Below, piece by piece: positions 11,164 to 23,679 of a stretch of 64,000 nucleotides of DNA. The stretch comes from Carex sylvatica. Lineage: Eukaryota > Streptophyta > Magnoliopsida > Poales > Cyperaceae. How positions within the stretch are numbered: position 1 is the first letter of the stretch; the number at the start of each line of letters is the position of its first letter. The translations under genes were made by a program, and so were the position numbers. Location: positions 105,670 through 169,669 of the forward strand of contig CAXKVR010000159.1 of NCBI GenBank assembly GCA_964058845.1, given 5' to 3'. The notes beneath the pieces were generated by a model. That model was given only the letters and a program-made list of their open reading frames with translations, did no database searches and was not told the origin of the DNA.

Positions 11164-12597
11164 GAATAGATCATCTCTCACTCTTCACCTTTTTACTAAC
11201 CCTATGAGTACTCTCTCCCAATCAGAACGGTATATTGACAGTTTTTCAGATTAATACCCACTAATTTCTATTTGCAAATAAGCTCTCCTACATCATTCAA
11301 AACAGCAATCCTGAACTAATTTTGAGATTAAACTAAAATTATGGAGATTTAAAGAGTAAACGCTTCAGCAAAGTGAGATACTTTGAATAGTGTCTAAATT
11401 TAGTAAAAAAAAATAAAGACCAAGATTTTGCTTTTTGTATGTTCCCCACATGAGGATATATTCAAAGAGTGAATGCTTCAGCATTTTGTGCTCTTAATAT
11501 TCTTAGTAAAATTGCTTTACCAAGCCATTTATACTTCCGTTTTTTATTTTTTTATTATAATCTGATATGCCATCGTTCGATATAATACATTTTTCTTTTG
11601 CAAAATTACTCCTAATTAACTAAATATAAAATATTTATTTGAACAAAAGAGAAAACAATAAGCATTTACGTGAAATTAGTCATCTCCAACTTATAAGCAG
11701 TGCAAACTTATATATATAACACTTAGTAGCAACTGCTAAGATTTTAAAAAAAAAAAACTTTATATATATAAGGATGGATCATCTCTCCCAAACAGAAAAT
11801 GTTGATTGACAGGGATGTATCCCATACACTAATTTTCTAATTAAACTAAAACTACGGAGATTCAAAGAGTGTGCTCAAAGTAAGATACTTTGGATAGGGT
11901 CTAAGATTGAGAATAAAGAAAGATCAACATGAGGAATTGAGAATATATATGTAATAGTTGGAAAGCAATTATTAACTTGCCCTTTGCTGGAAAGCAACTC
12001 ATAGCTGGTAAGATGCTTCTCAAAGTAATTCTATTACTTTTTTTGTGTTTCTAAAAACTTATTGTCATTTTTTACAAACAAATTGTCCGAATAACTTATT
12101 TTGAAATTCTTGTGAACACAAAATTTCATCGTGTGTCAATATTCCTTCATTTTTTCTGTCTAGCTTTCTTTTTCCTCTGAATTCAAAATTTCATTGTGTG
12201 TCAATACGTACTCTGCTTTGTTGGGCGGTGATAATTGTGATAAAGTGTAAAAAGAAATCATAGTGCATACTATACAATAAAGTAAAGAAAATACAAAGCA
12301 GATATTCAACAAAAATAAAACATGGTTGATATCATACAATATAACTCTTTTTTGTAATATATCAGCTTCTAGTAAATTCACAAGAAAATTTGAGGTGCTG
12401 GTGTCTAAATAAACCTATTGAAAAATTAATAAATTGAACACCTACATTATATAAAATATATAATTATATAAAATATTTTATATATATATCTACATATAAT
12501 AAATTGAACACCTACATTATATTTGTGAATATAAATTGAGTTTGCACATCATATTTCATAATATAATTTTGTGAAATAAAAAAAGATGAGAGGATAC
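11164..12597. other. Spacer with repeated fragments, no gene seen
   Basis: AT-rich 1.4 kb. It contains blocks related to 47970-48290 and 48690-48920 of the NLR-3 spacer, which confirms common descent. No coding region is supported. Confidence 0.5.
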
Positions 12598-12840
12598 CTC
12601 GACTCGTGTAGAAAGAGAAAGGCACAAAATGCAGATATCTCAGAAGAAATCTTATCCTAGGTTCCTATTATGGAGATCAATTGAATTAATAAACAACAAC
12701 TGTATAACATATGTATTATCAGTCAAGTAGTTATTAAAAAGAAATAGTAATATACCTTTATGCAGATAATTAAAAACAGGGAGATGCTCAAGTACACAAC
12801 TGAAAATCAGATGTTTACTAGTGGCGACTTCCGTACAAGA
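12598..12840 (-). other. Putative NLR leader exons A and B, module 3
   Basis: Exon A 12756-12840 (after TTTGACAG, donor AAAG|GTATAT) and exon B 12598-12656 (after CCTAG, donor CGAG|GTATCC), minus strand, canonical sites. This is the first module after the TATA box at 13390. Confidence 0.4.
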
Positions 12841-13195
12841 CTGTCAAAGGAGAGGAAATTCGGCATTAGATTCCAAATTTTGTTGCAAAATCAGAAAAAT
12901 CATAAAGCCTAAAATCAGGATCGAGCCTAACATGATGACTTACATCATCTTTATAGATAGGCTGTGTAAGAAAGGTGGAGTTGAGAAGACAATGGATTTT
13001 GTAGATATCAATGGGCAGCTGCCCAACGTAACTATACATGGGCAATGGAAGAAAGGTTTAACTCAACAGGCATTGGATTTTCAAGAAGTCATTATTTTCA
13101 AGGGACAGGAGCCTAATTAAAGGGTATGAGACTAATATGGTGTCCTATAACTCTCTTATACATGGCTTGTGCAAGACAGGTTAAATTTCCTGACC
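12760..13195 (+). pseudogene. PPR gene relic, module 3 (99-codon open frame)
   Basis: The plus-strand frame 12821-13120 reads RIEPNMMTYIIFIDRLCKKG and later IHGQWKKGLTQQALDFQEV and FKGQEPN, that is two PPR motifs joined by a short insertion. It is the best-preserved PPR relic here, yet far below the 10 or more repeats of a working PPR protein. The same insertion is found in module 8 (49392-49577), so these two are direct counterparts. Confidence 0.6.
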
Positions 13196-13291
13196 TAACA
13201 AGCCTAGGTCATGACAAATTGAGCATGTACATCTGATTTAAGAATATATATAGTTTGAAACACCTAGAGAGAGGTGACAGGAGCCGCTTAC

Positions 13292-13399
13292 CCGGTACTG
13301 TTGCTCTTTGTAGACAGGAGGCTCGTTCTGATGCACTCGGCAGGAGAAGAGAAAGGAAGAAGAGGGTAACAAAGGGAATGGAGAGGAAGTATATATATA
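13292..13399 (-). promoter_or_regulatory. TATA promoter and first leader exon, copy 2
   Basis: Minus strand: TATATATATA at 13390-13399, followed by CT-rich sequence typical of a plant 5' UTR, with no ATG, and a donor ACCGG|GTAAGCGG after 13292. This is the most distal candidate promoter for NLR-1, 6.6 kb before its ATG. It is almost the same as the copy at 49745-49852. Confidence 0.55.
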
Positions 13400-14090
13400 G
13401 GTGTAGATTGACACAGTTTTTCAGCAAAGTGATGAGATACTTTGGATGAGGTTTAAGTTTAGGAATAAAGAAAGACCAACACATGAGGAATTGAGGATAG
13501 TACCAGCTGGAAAACACTTATTCTCTTATCCTTTGTTGGTAGCAATTTTGCTAGTCCTTTGCAAAACATGGATGGTGACAGATTTGCTGGCTTTGAAGTA
13601 AATACAGACATAGATCCAGTCCATACAAAACAACAATTAATTATGCATGCTATAATATATAAATAAAACGATATAACGAAAAGAAATCACTAACATCTTG
13701 ATCCTCTGAATTTGAGCCAAATTGAAATTGTTACACATATAAGAGGAGCAACATATATAATTATATAACAATTAATTAGACGGATCCAGATTGAAATTAC
13801 TGCATCTTCTGCTCTTGGAGAACTCCCAATTGAGCCAAATTAGTATAAGTTATTAATGAAAATTTCAATATATGTAACAATATAATTTTAACAAAAATAA
13901 TATGAATTTTCGTGTACCATCCTGATTTTATGTTGAGATTTAATTAATGTATGTATGATTAATTTCTAGCAAACATGGATAATAGCATAAAATGAATCAT
14001 TGGTTTAATACTCCAATCATGTTCCATACATTGATCCGAACTACTCAACATGATCTTTCTATTAAAATGTGCTTGGAGACCAAATTTTAT
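13400..14090. other. Spacer with a three-copy dispersed repeat
   Basis: The block 13610-13850 is repeated at 26620-26820 and 50118-50340 (shared features include GGATCCAGATTG and a CCCAATTGAGCC-like end). Purpose unknown; no ORF is conserved between the copies. Confidence 0.5.
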
Positions 14091-14655
14091 ATTTTTTGAG
14101 TTATATTTACAATTTATTTTTCGATAGGTACAAATTACTATTTTCAGTTGATTTGTACCAACCTAACAAATTAGTAAACAGAAGATGCTAATGAGAAAGT
14201 AATACTCATTAGCTGTATCTCTAATTCTGTAAAAATCAATATTACTTTCTCATTATAGCTGTATCTCTCATTATTTTTTATTTCCTTCAGTATTTATATA
14301 CAGCTAATGAGAAAGTATTAGTAATTTTTTATGGTACAGCTTATGAGTATTTATATATAATTAGAGATACATCTAGCTAATCAGTATTTATATAGCTTAG
14401 CTAGCTGTACCTCCAAAAATCAGTAATACTTCCTCATTAGCTGTAAAGTAATATTAATTTTTGCAGAATTAGAGATACAACTAATGAGTATTACTTTCTC
14501 ATTAGCATCTTTTGTTTCCAGTGGAATTGTTTTTACTATTTTGTCAGGTTGGTACAATTTTTTTTTTTTTTTTTTTGGATGGTTCAAAATCATATGAAAC
14601 TAGTCATTTTGTACCTATCGAAAAACAAATAGTAAAAAAAAATTAGTCATTTTTG
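14090..14655. mobile_element. Foldback MITE, probably nested
   Basis: A long inverted repeat: the left arm at 14177-14255 (GATGCTAATGAGAAAGTAAT...) is matched in reverse complement by 14445-14516. Outer arms continue through GTACCAACCT near 14157 (inverse AGGTTGGTAC near 14550) and CGATAGGTAC near 14122 (inverse GTACCTATCG near 14611). The outer left flank 14030-14110 resembles the arm of the MITE at 48305-48660, which suggests one element inserted in another. No transposase. Target duplication not identified. Confidence 0.55.
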
Positions 14656-15196
14656 TATTCGATAAGACAGGTATGGATATGATTTGCGCATATCAAGTGT
14701 GCACAAATCTTGATGCAAATCTAAATGCTTCCCAATTTGTTCCGATGCCCATCCTCCAAAGAAAAACAAACTTTTTGAAAGTTTCAAGGATTATCTCGGA
14801 ATCCGTCTAACTTGTTTTTTGAATAGAAATGCATTTGAATTTTTTGCAAATTTTGTTACGCTAACCAGTAAACCATGACACTGTTTTAGAATCAAAAGAA
14901 AATTTTAAATGAGTAAATACACCATTTGATTTAGATGGAAACACAAAATCCATTGGTTTACTCAATGTAACACCAATATATATACATCATAATTAACACA
15001 TATACATAAAACACAACACACATTGAAACATGAACATAAAAAACAAGGGACTCACATACACAAAAAAATAAAAAAAATAATAAAAAGAGTCAAACTGAAT
15101 AAAAGGAAAAATAAAAAACAAGAGATTCACATACACAAAAAAATAAAATAAATAAAAAGTCAAACTGAATAAAAGGAAGAGACTGAAAGCAGCATT

Positions 15197-17496
15197 TCAA
15201 TCTATAACTTTGTCAGTAACATGATTTAGATTAGGATGGTTGCCTAGATCAGGATAGTTGCTGATGAGTTTTTGGCATTGAACAACACACAATGTGGTCA
15301 ATTGTGACATAGCCGCCGGTTTCACCTCCCAATTCTCCAAGTTCTCCAATTTCTCCAATTTTAAGAATTGCAACTGTGGAAACCCATTTGTAGAGCAAAC
15401 CATTTGCTTCCCTGTGTATGCTTCATCTTGTAAAATCAGAAGTTTCAATGCTTGTAGCCTCTCTAGCGTCGGCATGGGGTCTTCCTTCAAATTGGATTTG
15501 GTTAGGGTGAGCTTTGTAAGATTTGGTGGAAATTTAACATTATCTATGAGAAGTTTCCTACAAATCCATTCTCCCTCTAGTTTAGCTGATTTCACTGTCT
15601 CGAGATTTTGAAATGCCCTTATGTCAATAGCCTCTGACGGTATAATGTTACCCATAATTGCCATTGAGATCAGATTATCCATATGACTCAATAGGTTAGA
15701 AATAAATTTCGAGTCGAGATTGTCGCAATTTGAAAGTGCAAATTTTCTAAGGTGGATCAAAAAGTGGGGAAACTTTTTTAGCCACGACTCATGAGCTGCA
15801 AATGTTTTCAGGGTATGTAGGTTTTCTATATGTGTTTCAGAGGGTGGGCCTTTAATTTGGGGGCTTGGTTGCACATAAACATGGCGAAGTGTTTTGATAT
15901 TCCACAGAGATTCCGGTAGGGTATCTATGCTTGTATCTCTAACATCCAACGTTTGAAGATTTTTCATGTCTCCTATATTTTCAGGAAGCTTAGATATGTT
16001 ACTACCCCTCAAGCTCAGATACCGTAGGTAAATCATATCCTGTAATGTTGTCACTGGGATTGTAGAGTTCCTCAGTGCCAACACTTTGAGGAGCATGGCA
16101 CTTCCAAGAACAATTCTATCACAATTAAAAGCTAAAAAAGAACGTATATGATTCACCTCCGTGTATTGCTTCTCATTGTCTTGATAGATTGCTAAACGGA
16201 ACCGGGATTCAATTTCTTTCTGATTTGGATTGACAACCGAAAACTCTTCTATGTGTGATTGTTGGATGGAGAATTCATGAATAGAACGAGGCAATCGACA
16301 ACTTTTTATTGTGCCAGAGATTGATCTCTTGGAAACAAAAACCAATGACCTGTACGCAACAAGAATAATAATTATACATCAAATAGATTTTCATAAAAGA
16401 ACAAAATTTCTCAATTTCTCAACAAGGAAAATAAATATACATCAAATAGGTTTGAAATAGCAACCATCATATTACTAATTTTAATTATAAGACTGAATTT
16501 TAATTTCCTAAAATATTGAGAATACCTTTGAACAAGTTCGTCGAGGTACTTATTTGCAGTTGATTCTAGAGACGTCTGTTTATCCTCTTCTTCTACAAAT
16601 TCTTCAGCAATCCACATCTGAGTTAGAGAGGTTGCTGGAATCTCGAATCCAATAGGGTAACATGCAAAATAAAGAAAACACGGTTGAAGAAAGTAAGGTA
16701 AATCATTATAGCAGTAGGTAAAAATTTGCCCCATATGATCGGTTGTAATCCTCTCATTAGGCCTTGTGATCTTGTCCAGATCATTTTTCACCATGTTCCA
16801 AATGTTGTTGACCATTGGTTTGAGCGAAAGGAGCCCCCCTATAAGGAGAACAGCCAAAGGTTGTTTTTGACATGCCCCAGAAATCTCACCCAGGAGACTT
16901 CCCAGTTCCATTCCTAAGTTGTAAAATAACATGAGTCTTTCATGATCATTCTTCATGTTAGAAAGATCTGGAAAAGCTTTCTTATAGAAGAGTGATCCCC
17001 CCTCGTCCCAATTCAGTGTTATGCCGTTTGAAATACTTGCTTCCTCAAGAAGCATGTTTTCAATATTTTTAACTTTATTATTATGTATTATTGTATCCAT
17101 AATCTCGTTGAGCCAGTTTCCAAGCTCTTCTAAATATTCTTCTCTGTTTTCAAAATCGAGCTGAACGATTGACCAACCTTTCATGTACGTATACTTCACT
17201 TTGTGCATTAAATCTTTGATTAAATTTTCAATTTTCTCCCTATATTCTATCGCCAAATCATTCTGGGAGCTGGAGGACTCCTTTCTAGCTTGCCCAACAA
17301 ACTCACCTATTAACTTTCCAACTTTTGGGGTTGTTTCTCGCACAATCATATTTATATCCTGCTGTTTGTCCACAGTGAGTTCCTTGAACCATCTGCTCTT
17401 CATGACTTCCCGAAGTCCCAGTAGATTGTTGGATGGAAAATCAAATAGTTTTTCCGTGTCTGATAGCATACCAGACATGCAAAGTACGGCATCCAT
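15197..17496 (-). CDS. NLR-2: NB-less NLR-like protein, two exons (complement join 15197..16349, 16526..17496)
   Basis: Predicted 707 residues. As in the other copies the frame extends to a TTG at 17526, but a stop lies just before it, so the ATG at 17496 (MDAVLCMSGML) is chosen. Exon 1 has the same unfamiliar N-terminal domain, an ARC-like part with CQKQPLAVLLIGGLLS and CFLYFACYPIGFEIP, and no P-loop. The intron is only 176 bases (270-271 in the others); the donor is CAAAG|GTATTC and the acceptor TACAG|GTCATT. Exon 2 holds SIHEFSIQQ in the MHD position and about ten LRR-like repeats, ending HVTDKVID. Both exons are open. It is the most diverged of the exon-2 copies and has no small-gene relic beside it. 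It probably shares the function of the other copies, which is unknown. Confidence 0.85.
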
Positions 17497-17603
17497 CTCT
17501 GTTTCTAGTTTCCCAAAATCAACCAAAAATAATTTCCTCCCTCTCTTGCTATCCTTGTTTGGTTAATTAAAACAGTTTGATCGTGCACAATACACCCTCA
17601 AAT

Positions 17604-17618
17604 CTAATTCAACTGCAT
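17604..17618 (-). promoter_or_regulatory. Four-codon upstream ORF of NLR-2
   Basis: ATG-CAG-TTG-AAT-TAG, identical to that of NLR-1 and NLR-3, 108 bases before the main ATG. It lies in the exon that begins after TGCATTGCAG near 17640. Suggested translational control is an inference. Confidence 0.5.
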
Positions 17619-17640
17619 GCTCCACCCAGCAATTGCAAAT

Positions 17641-18831
17641 CTGCAATGCAAAATAAAACATTAAATAAAAATACTATAAATATACTGTTCCTTACTAATT
17701 AACTTTGTAATAGTACGTAAATTATTTTTCCTTACTAATTACTAATTAAGGTTAAGGACAACTTAAAATTATTACCTTTATTACCATTCTTTAATTAGGG
17801 ATTTTATAATTAGAGTCCTCAATTCAAACGATTCATAAAAATGATTGAACTTGAGAAACAAAATGATATGCATCATTCAATATATGAACAAAAACATAGA
17901 ATACGATAGTCCATGGACGGAAGTATTAAGCACAAAATGAGGTAAGTTGATAAAATGAGATATCTCCACAAAAACTGTATTTAATGCATACTACTTTCTC
18001 ATTAAATGTATCAAATTAAATACAGAGATTATATAATACTTAAAAAAATAATTATTAGAGAAATTTTGAATTTATCAGTTTTTATTCAAACAAAATTAAG
18101 CTACATGAATGCATTTAAAACAATTTAATGGCTATAAGATTTTTCGTGTAATTATGGACACATTTAAAATTATGACATCATCAAAAGTAACACTTGTGCT
18201 CCAAATAAAATCTAAAACATGTAAGAATTATTATTAGAGCAATTTTAAAAGTATATATCAATTTGTACTCCAAAATTAGTTTCAGTATAGCATTTTGACA
18301 GCATAATAATTTTTTTCTAGTTGTAGAATCATTCAATTGATTAAACAACCAAAAAGGTCGATTGACCATTTTTCAGATTAATGCCCAATAATTGCCATTC
18401 ATAAATAACCTCATGTACATCATTGAAAACAGCTATTCAAAGAGGATAAACAGACATCTCTTGAGACGACAGCAAAGAGTGGATCGCGACATATTTTCGG
18501 TGGTGTCTAAGCTTAGGAATAAACTACATGAATGCCACGCTTTGCTTCGACGGTGATAATTGAGATGAAGTGTAGAAAATAAAACATAGTGTATTGTATA
18601 CAATAAAGTATAGGAAATACATTGCAGATGATCAGCAAAAATAAACTATGGAAAAATTCACGAGAAAAAATCACAGTGCTAATGTCTAACTACAAAGCTA
18701 TGGAAAAATTAATACTACATATCAGGATTAACAAAAAAATGTAATTATATGGAAATATGTATACAATATATAATATGCACATTAGATTTTAGAATATATT
18801 TTTGTGAACTTAAAAAAGATGAGAGAAATAC
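17641..18831. other. Leader-intron-like spacer upstream of NLR-2
   Basis: AT-rich, related to 6956-8052. The first part (17640-17830) is almost the same as 63740-63930, so the 5' flank of NLR-4 is NLR-2-like even though its 3' half is NLR-1-like. No gene seen. Confidence 0.5.
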
Positions 18832-19076
18832 CTTGACCGGTGTAGAAAGAGTAAGGCACAGAATGTGGGTATGTGAGTAGAAATTTTATCCTGGATTCAA
18901 ATTGTTAAACAACAATTGAATTAATAAACAACAACTACATAACATATATATTATCTGTCAAGTAGTTATTAAATAAAAAATAGTAATATACCTCTATGCA
19001 GATAAAGACAGGCAAGGAGAGGCTCAAGTACCTAGCTGGAAATCAGGGGTTTACTAGTGGCAACTTTCATACGGAA
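18832..19076 (-). other. Putative NLR leader exons A and B, module 4
   Basis: Exon A 18992-19076 (after TTTGCCAG, donor AGAG|GTATAT) and exon B 18832-18890 (after AATCCAG, donor CAAG|GTATTT), minus strand. Sites canonical. Confidence 0.4.
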
Positions 19077-19300
19077 CTGGCAAAGGAGAGCAAATTTGGT
19101 ATTAAATTCAAATTGGAATTTAGCAAAATAAGAAAATCCATCGATCATAAAATCGGAATTGAGCCTAACATCATGACCTACAAAACCTTATTGCTGGGCT
19201 CTGAGAAAGGTGAAGTTCATAAGACAATACTTTTTTAGAAAGATCATGATTTTGAAGGGCCATGAGCCTAATTTCGGGTATGAGTCTATTTCAATAGATG
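18999..19300 (+). pseudogene. PPR gene relic, module 4
   Basis: The plus-strand frame 18996-19238 includes IGIEPNIMTYKTLLLGSEKG, a PPR motif in which the FIDGLCKKG part is damaged. Upstream residues (AKESKFGIKFKLEFSKIRKS) match the other modules. Relic. Confidence 0.5.
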
Positions 19301-21121
19301 AGGATATATAGATAACAGCTAGAAAGCAATTATTTTCTTATCCTTGTAACTTCTTGGTAGGAAATGCATATTCTTTACTAGTGTTTCGGTAGTTGCATGA
19401 TCATCAATTAATCTTGCTTTCATATTTTCAAGCAAAACAATTACAATTAATAGAAAAGCTTTTCATGCTCTTCTCAACACGGAGTTCAACTCTTTTTTCT
19501 ATCGGTGCCTATCAATACGTTTCCTTTTTAAATTATGATTACAAAATATGTCACATTGAGTATATATGTACATATATTATTTTACAAAATACTATTTGTT
19601 TGTTTTTATCTGTTGTGAGTCCAGTCTGTTTTAGTATTGAAATAAGGTTGTTTGTATATCCATCTTATATTTTAAATTTTTTATAAGATTATTGCCAAAC
19701 AAAAAGAAAAGATTCTTAAATATCAAAATATATATTAGACTTGCGTTAAGAATCCTGTTGGCAAATTAAGATAGAATAGAGCTATATCATTACTTTTTTA
19801 ATAAGTTATAATTTGTATAATTTACAAGCTCGTTACATCTATTACATCTCTAACACATTTATATATATATATATATAGCTTAGTTATGTACATACGTAGA
19901 TCTCTTACATATCGCTCCAAACTCTTATTATTAGTAATAAGTTTTAATATAATTATATATTTTTAATAAACTAGACACCTAAATCAATTTTTTTTTAGTC
20001 TAAAATATAATGTCACATATCAAATATGTCAATTAAAAGATAATATAATAATAAACTAAAGAACAATATTTTTCTTGTTTTTCCAAAAATTATCATTTTT
20101 ACAAACGAGCCGTTGAAACAACTTGTTCTATGTAATACACTTTACTCAAATTTCAATCTCCCATATTAATTTTTGGACGCAACACATGGTATAACCATGC
20201 ATCATTGGTGGTACGAGAAAGATCTAAAGAATATTATCCACACACCAATACACGTACCGTATAGACAAATTTCCATGTCATGCATGTTAATTAGTTTCTC
20301 ATAAACAACCATATAATTAAATTGTCACGTGATAAATGTTATTGTCTCATTAAATGTACCTAATTAAATACTAAGATTAACTGAGAAATTTTAAAAAAAT
20401 TGGTAGTTATGCACCATATTTTATTTAATACTTACATAAATAATTATTAGAGAAGTTGCAGAAGTAATTATCATTTTTTTTGCAAACAAAAGCTATAGGA
20501 ATACATTTAAAACAAATTACATGCCTATTATATTTTTTCGTTTAAACTGACACTTTGATCTTCAAAAATAATATCTAAAACATGTAAAAATTATTATTAA
20601 TACAATTTTAAAAGGTCCATTGACAGTTTTTCAGATGAATACCCTGTAATATATTGCCATTTTTAAATAATCTCCTCTGCATCATTCTAAGCAGCAATAC
20701 CGTACTAATTTTCATATAAAACTAAAATTATAGCACGTAAATTACTTTTGGTAGGGTCTAAGTTTAGGAATAAAGTGGCAGAATGCCTCACTTTGTTTTG
20801 GTGGTGATAATTGAGAAAAAGTATAAAACGAAATCATAGTACATACTATATACAATAAAGTAATGAAAATACAAAGCAGATGATCAGCAAAAATAAAACA
20901 TGGTTCATATATATATATTTGTAATATATCAGCTTCAAGTAAAATTCACGAGAAAATTTGAGGTGGTGGTGTCTAATTATAAAGCTATTGAAAAATTAAT
21001 ACTATATATCATGATTAACAAAATATTGTATGTACATATATAGATTTGCGAATATAAGTTGAGATTGCACATTAGATTTTATAATATAATTTTGTGAAAT
21101 AAAAAATGATGAGAGGGATAC
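19301..21121. other. AT-rich spacer, no gene seen
   Basis: 1.8 kb, the counterpart of 8491-10411 and 45050-46650. Contains an AT dinucleotide run near 19860-19876. No conserved ORF. Confidence 0.55.
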
Positions 21122-21359
21122 CACGACACATGTAAAAAGAGTAAGGCACAAAATGCAGTTATATGAGAAGAAATCTTATCTTAGATTCCTGTTGTGAAGA
21201 ATAATTGAATTAATAAACAAGGACTAGATAACATATAATTATCAGTCTAGTAATTAGAAAAAATAGTAATATACCTATGTGCAGATTAAGACAAGCAGGA
21301 AGAGGCTCAAGCACACAACTGAAAATCAGAGGTTTACTGGTGGCATCTTTCCTACTAAA
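21122..21359 (-). other. Putative NLR leader exons A and B, module 5
   Basis: Exon A 21275-21359 (after TTTGCCAG, donor ATAG|GTATAT) and exon B 21122 to about 21179, where the donor is CGTG|GTATCC and the acceptor AG is shifted by one base. Somewhat less perfect than modules 1-4. Confidence 0.35.
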
Positions 21360-21640
21360 CTGGCAAATGAGAGCAAATTTAGCATCAGAAACTTTTTTAG
21401 CAAAATCAGAAAAATCATAAACCCTAAAATCAGGATTGAGCCAAATATCATGACCTACAAAACCTTTATGTATGGGCTCTGCAAGAAAGGCGAAATTAAT
21501 TGAGAAGACATTGGATATTTTTAGAAAGTCATGATTTTGAAGGGGCATGAGCCTAAAGGTATGAGTCTAATGTTGTGTTCTATAGCTCTCTTATTCATGG
21601 CCTGTACAAAAAAGGTGATTTTTCGTGAGACACTGGCTCA
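21279..21640 (+). pseudogene. PPR gene relic, module 5
   Basis: The plus-strand frame 21279-21503 contains RIEPNIMTYKTFMYGLCKKG and stops shortly after. Further PPR-like codons follow out of frame (about 21540-21640). Nearest module to the altered TATA unit at 22265. A partial ninth copy, with only the first part of the module, lies at about 21985-22100. Confidence 0.5.
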
Positions 21641-22169
21641 TTACAACTTTCTCTCTTATTAGAAAACCAATTAGATCTATCACATATGCCTTTCAAAGAT
21701 CATGAGATGGTTTCTAAAAGTTGCATGATAAGGGCATCACAAAATAACTCCATCCATGTTCTATTTTAGCATATTTTTATATAGCTGAATTAGAGATGCA
21801 AATATTTAACATGAATAACTGGATCATGAGACGGTTTCTAAAAGTTCCAAAGTATTATTATTATTACTAAGTTCATTTCAATATATTCTTATTAAATTAT
21901 ACAACTAAAACAAACTATTTAGAGTGTAAAATATAATGTCACATATCAAATATGTCAATTAAAAGATAATATAAATAATAAAAAAGAAGGTAATACCCAA
22001 GTGCAGATAGATACAGATAACAGAGAGAAAGTCAAGCACACAACTGAAAATCAAAGGTTTACTGGTGGCTAATTTAATTCGTACTAAACAGAGGCTAATT
22101 AAAATCTAATGAAAGAAATCAATGAGAGATATAGTAAGTGAAACTCAGAGAGGAGACATGACATTCTCA

Positions 22170-22273
22170 TCTGGTACCGTTGCTCTTACGAGAGGAGGAT
22201 TGATCTGGGGGACTCAGCAAGAGAAAATAGAGGAAGGAGAGGGTAACTGAGGAAAGGGGATGAAGTATATATA
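22170..22273 (-). promoter_or_regulatory. TATA promoter and first leader exon, copy 3 (donor changed)
   Basis: Minus strand TATATATA at about 22265-22273, then CT-rich leader, 4.8 kb before the NLR-2 ATG. At the place of the conserved donor the sequence reads ACCAG|ATGAGA rather than ACCGG|GTAAGC, so the GT is lost. A possible substitute donor, CTC|GTAAGAGC, lies at 22188-22190 within the same exon. Confidence 0.45.
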
Positions 22274-22289
22274 GAGATAGAATGACAAT

Positions 22290-22990
22290 TTTTCGGATTA
22301 ATACATAAGCTCATCTTCATTACTCAAAACAGGTATATATATAAGGAGATTCAAAGAGTGAACACTCCAAAATGTGTTACACGCAAAGTGAGATACTTTG
22401 GATAGTGTCTAAATTTAGAAATAAATGAAGATCTACTTTTATATTTTTGTTTGTTCCCTACATGAGGTAATAGCTGGAGCCTCAAAAGCAATTATTCATA
22501 TTCGTCCTTGTAACTTCTTGGTAGGAAATTCATATTCTTAGCTCATGTTTGGGTAGTTGATTGCCAATTAATTGTACTTTCATAAGCTTATGTATATTTC
22601 ATTGTTTTGATGTATATACTTCTCAACAACATTTTTGTATTATTTGCATTGGAGACCCAAGATCGATGTCTTCTCTTAAAAAAGTTGTTGCTAGTATATG
22701 TCTTGTCTTAGACCTCCAAATGTTGAACTTCTTATTTTGATTAGCAGAAATCACTTTTTCTGTTTCTTATTCGAATTCAATTTAATAATAAAATTAATAG
22801 GGGAAGATTTTCCATTAAAACATTTGTTGTACTTGGTCTGATAGAATTGACTGTGAGAAAAAAAAAATTATTGAATACAATTTATTATCTTATATTGTAT
22901 TGAATAAAAAGTAGTTGGAATTATATTTATGAACGTTATTTAACAACTCAGATACATCATAATACGGAGAGCAGTTCGAGTGTTTCACTA
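22290..22990. other. Spacer, no gene seen
   Basis: AT-rich, partly related to other spacers near their TATA units (for instance the tract after 22380 resembles 11380 and 13430). No supported ORF or structure. Confidence 0.45.
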
Positions 22991-22993
22991 CCA

Positions 22994-23677
22994 ATGTGCT
23001 CAACTAGCATCCGTATCAGGAATACACAAGGGTGTTGTCGCATTTTTTGTATTCATTTCTGGATGGTGGAGTTCCAGCATCCAGATAGAGTCATGCGCCA
23101 ATTCGGCAAATTTCAGATAGTCCCTTCACCACGTCCTCTAGAGGACCTCACATTATGGAAGCGCAGCTCAGAAATTATTCAGGATGACTGTCAGAATTAT
23201 TAGAATAGTATAACAGAGAATAAGAACAGAATCACTCCCATAAAGCTCCCTTCCTCTCTTTGTTTTATTAATTCAGAATTAAATTATAGAGTATTTTCGT
23301 TTTTTTTTTTTCTGGGCAGTGCCCCCTCATATATAATCCGATTGTTAATCTATCCTTTCTTAATTGAATATTTCTTAATAGATACATATTTTCTTAATAA
23401 CATATTTGCTTCTCTCCATTATTTCTTTAATGTAAGGTTGCCTAAATATTATATTGAAGGTTAACAAATCTTCAGCAATCTTTTACCTTGTTCGCCAATC
23501 TTATTATGATCTTCTGTGACTCACGTCAACGTGTGATGGTGTACATTTCCAGATTGTGGAGCACAAACCGTATGATCTCAGCATGTTTCCTGAGTACATT
23601 CACTGGTTCTTTGAAAATAATGAAGCCAGATTGAGACATCTAGTTAAATTGCCGCAAGAAATCGTACAAGATCTTGC
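22994..23677 (+). pseudogene. Plant mobile domain (PMD) fragment, two exon-like pieces
   Basis: Plus strand. The frame at 23038-23203 reads FWMVEFQHPDRVMRQFGKFQ and RPLEDLTLWKR, like the W/FHxPxRVxRQFG signature of the plant mobile domain found in MAIN-like proteins and in some Mutator-type transposons. A second piece at 23553-23677, flanked by TTTCCAG and GTAAGT, continues with IVEHKPYDLSMFPEYIHWFF and reads through 41 codons. The rest of the gene is missing, so it is a relic, either of a host gene or of transposon cargo. Confidence in the family is moderate. Confidence 0.5.
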
Positions 23678-23679
23678 GT

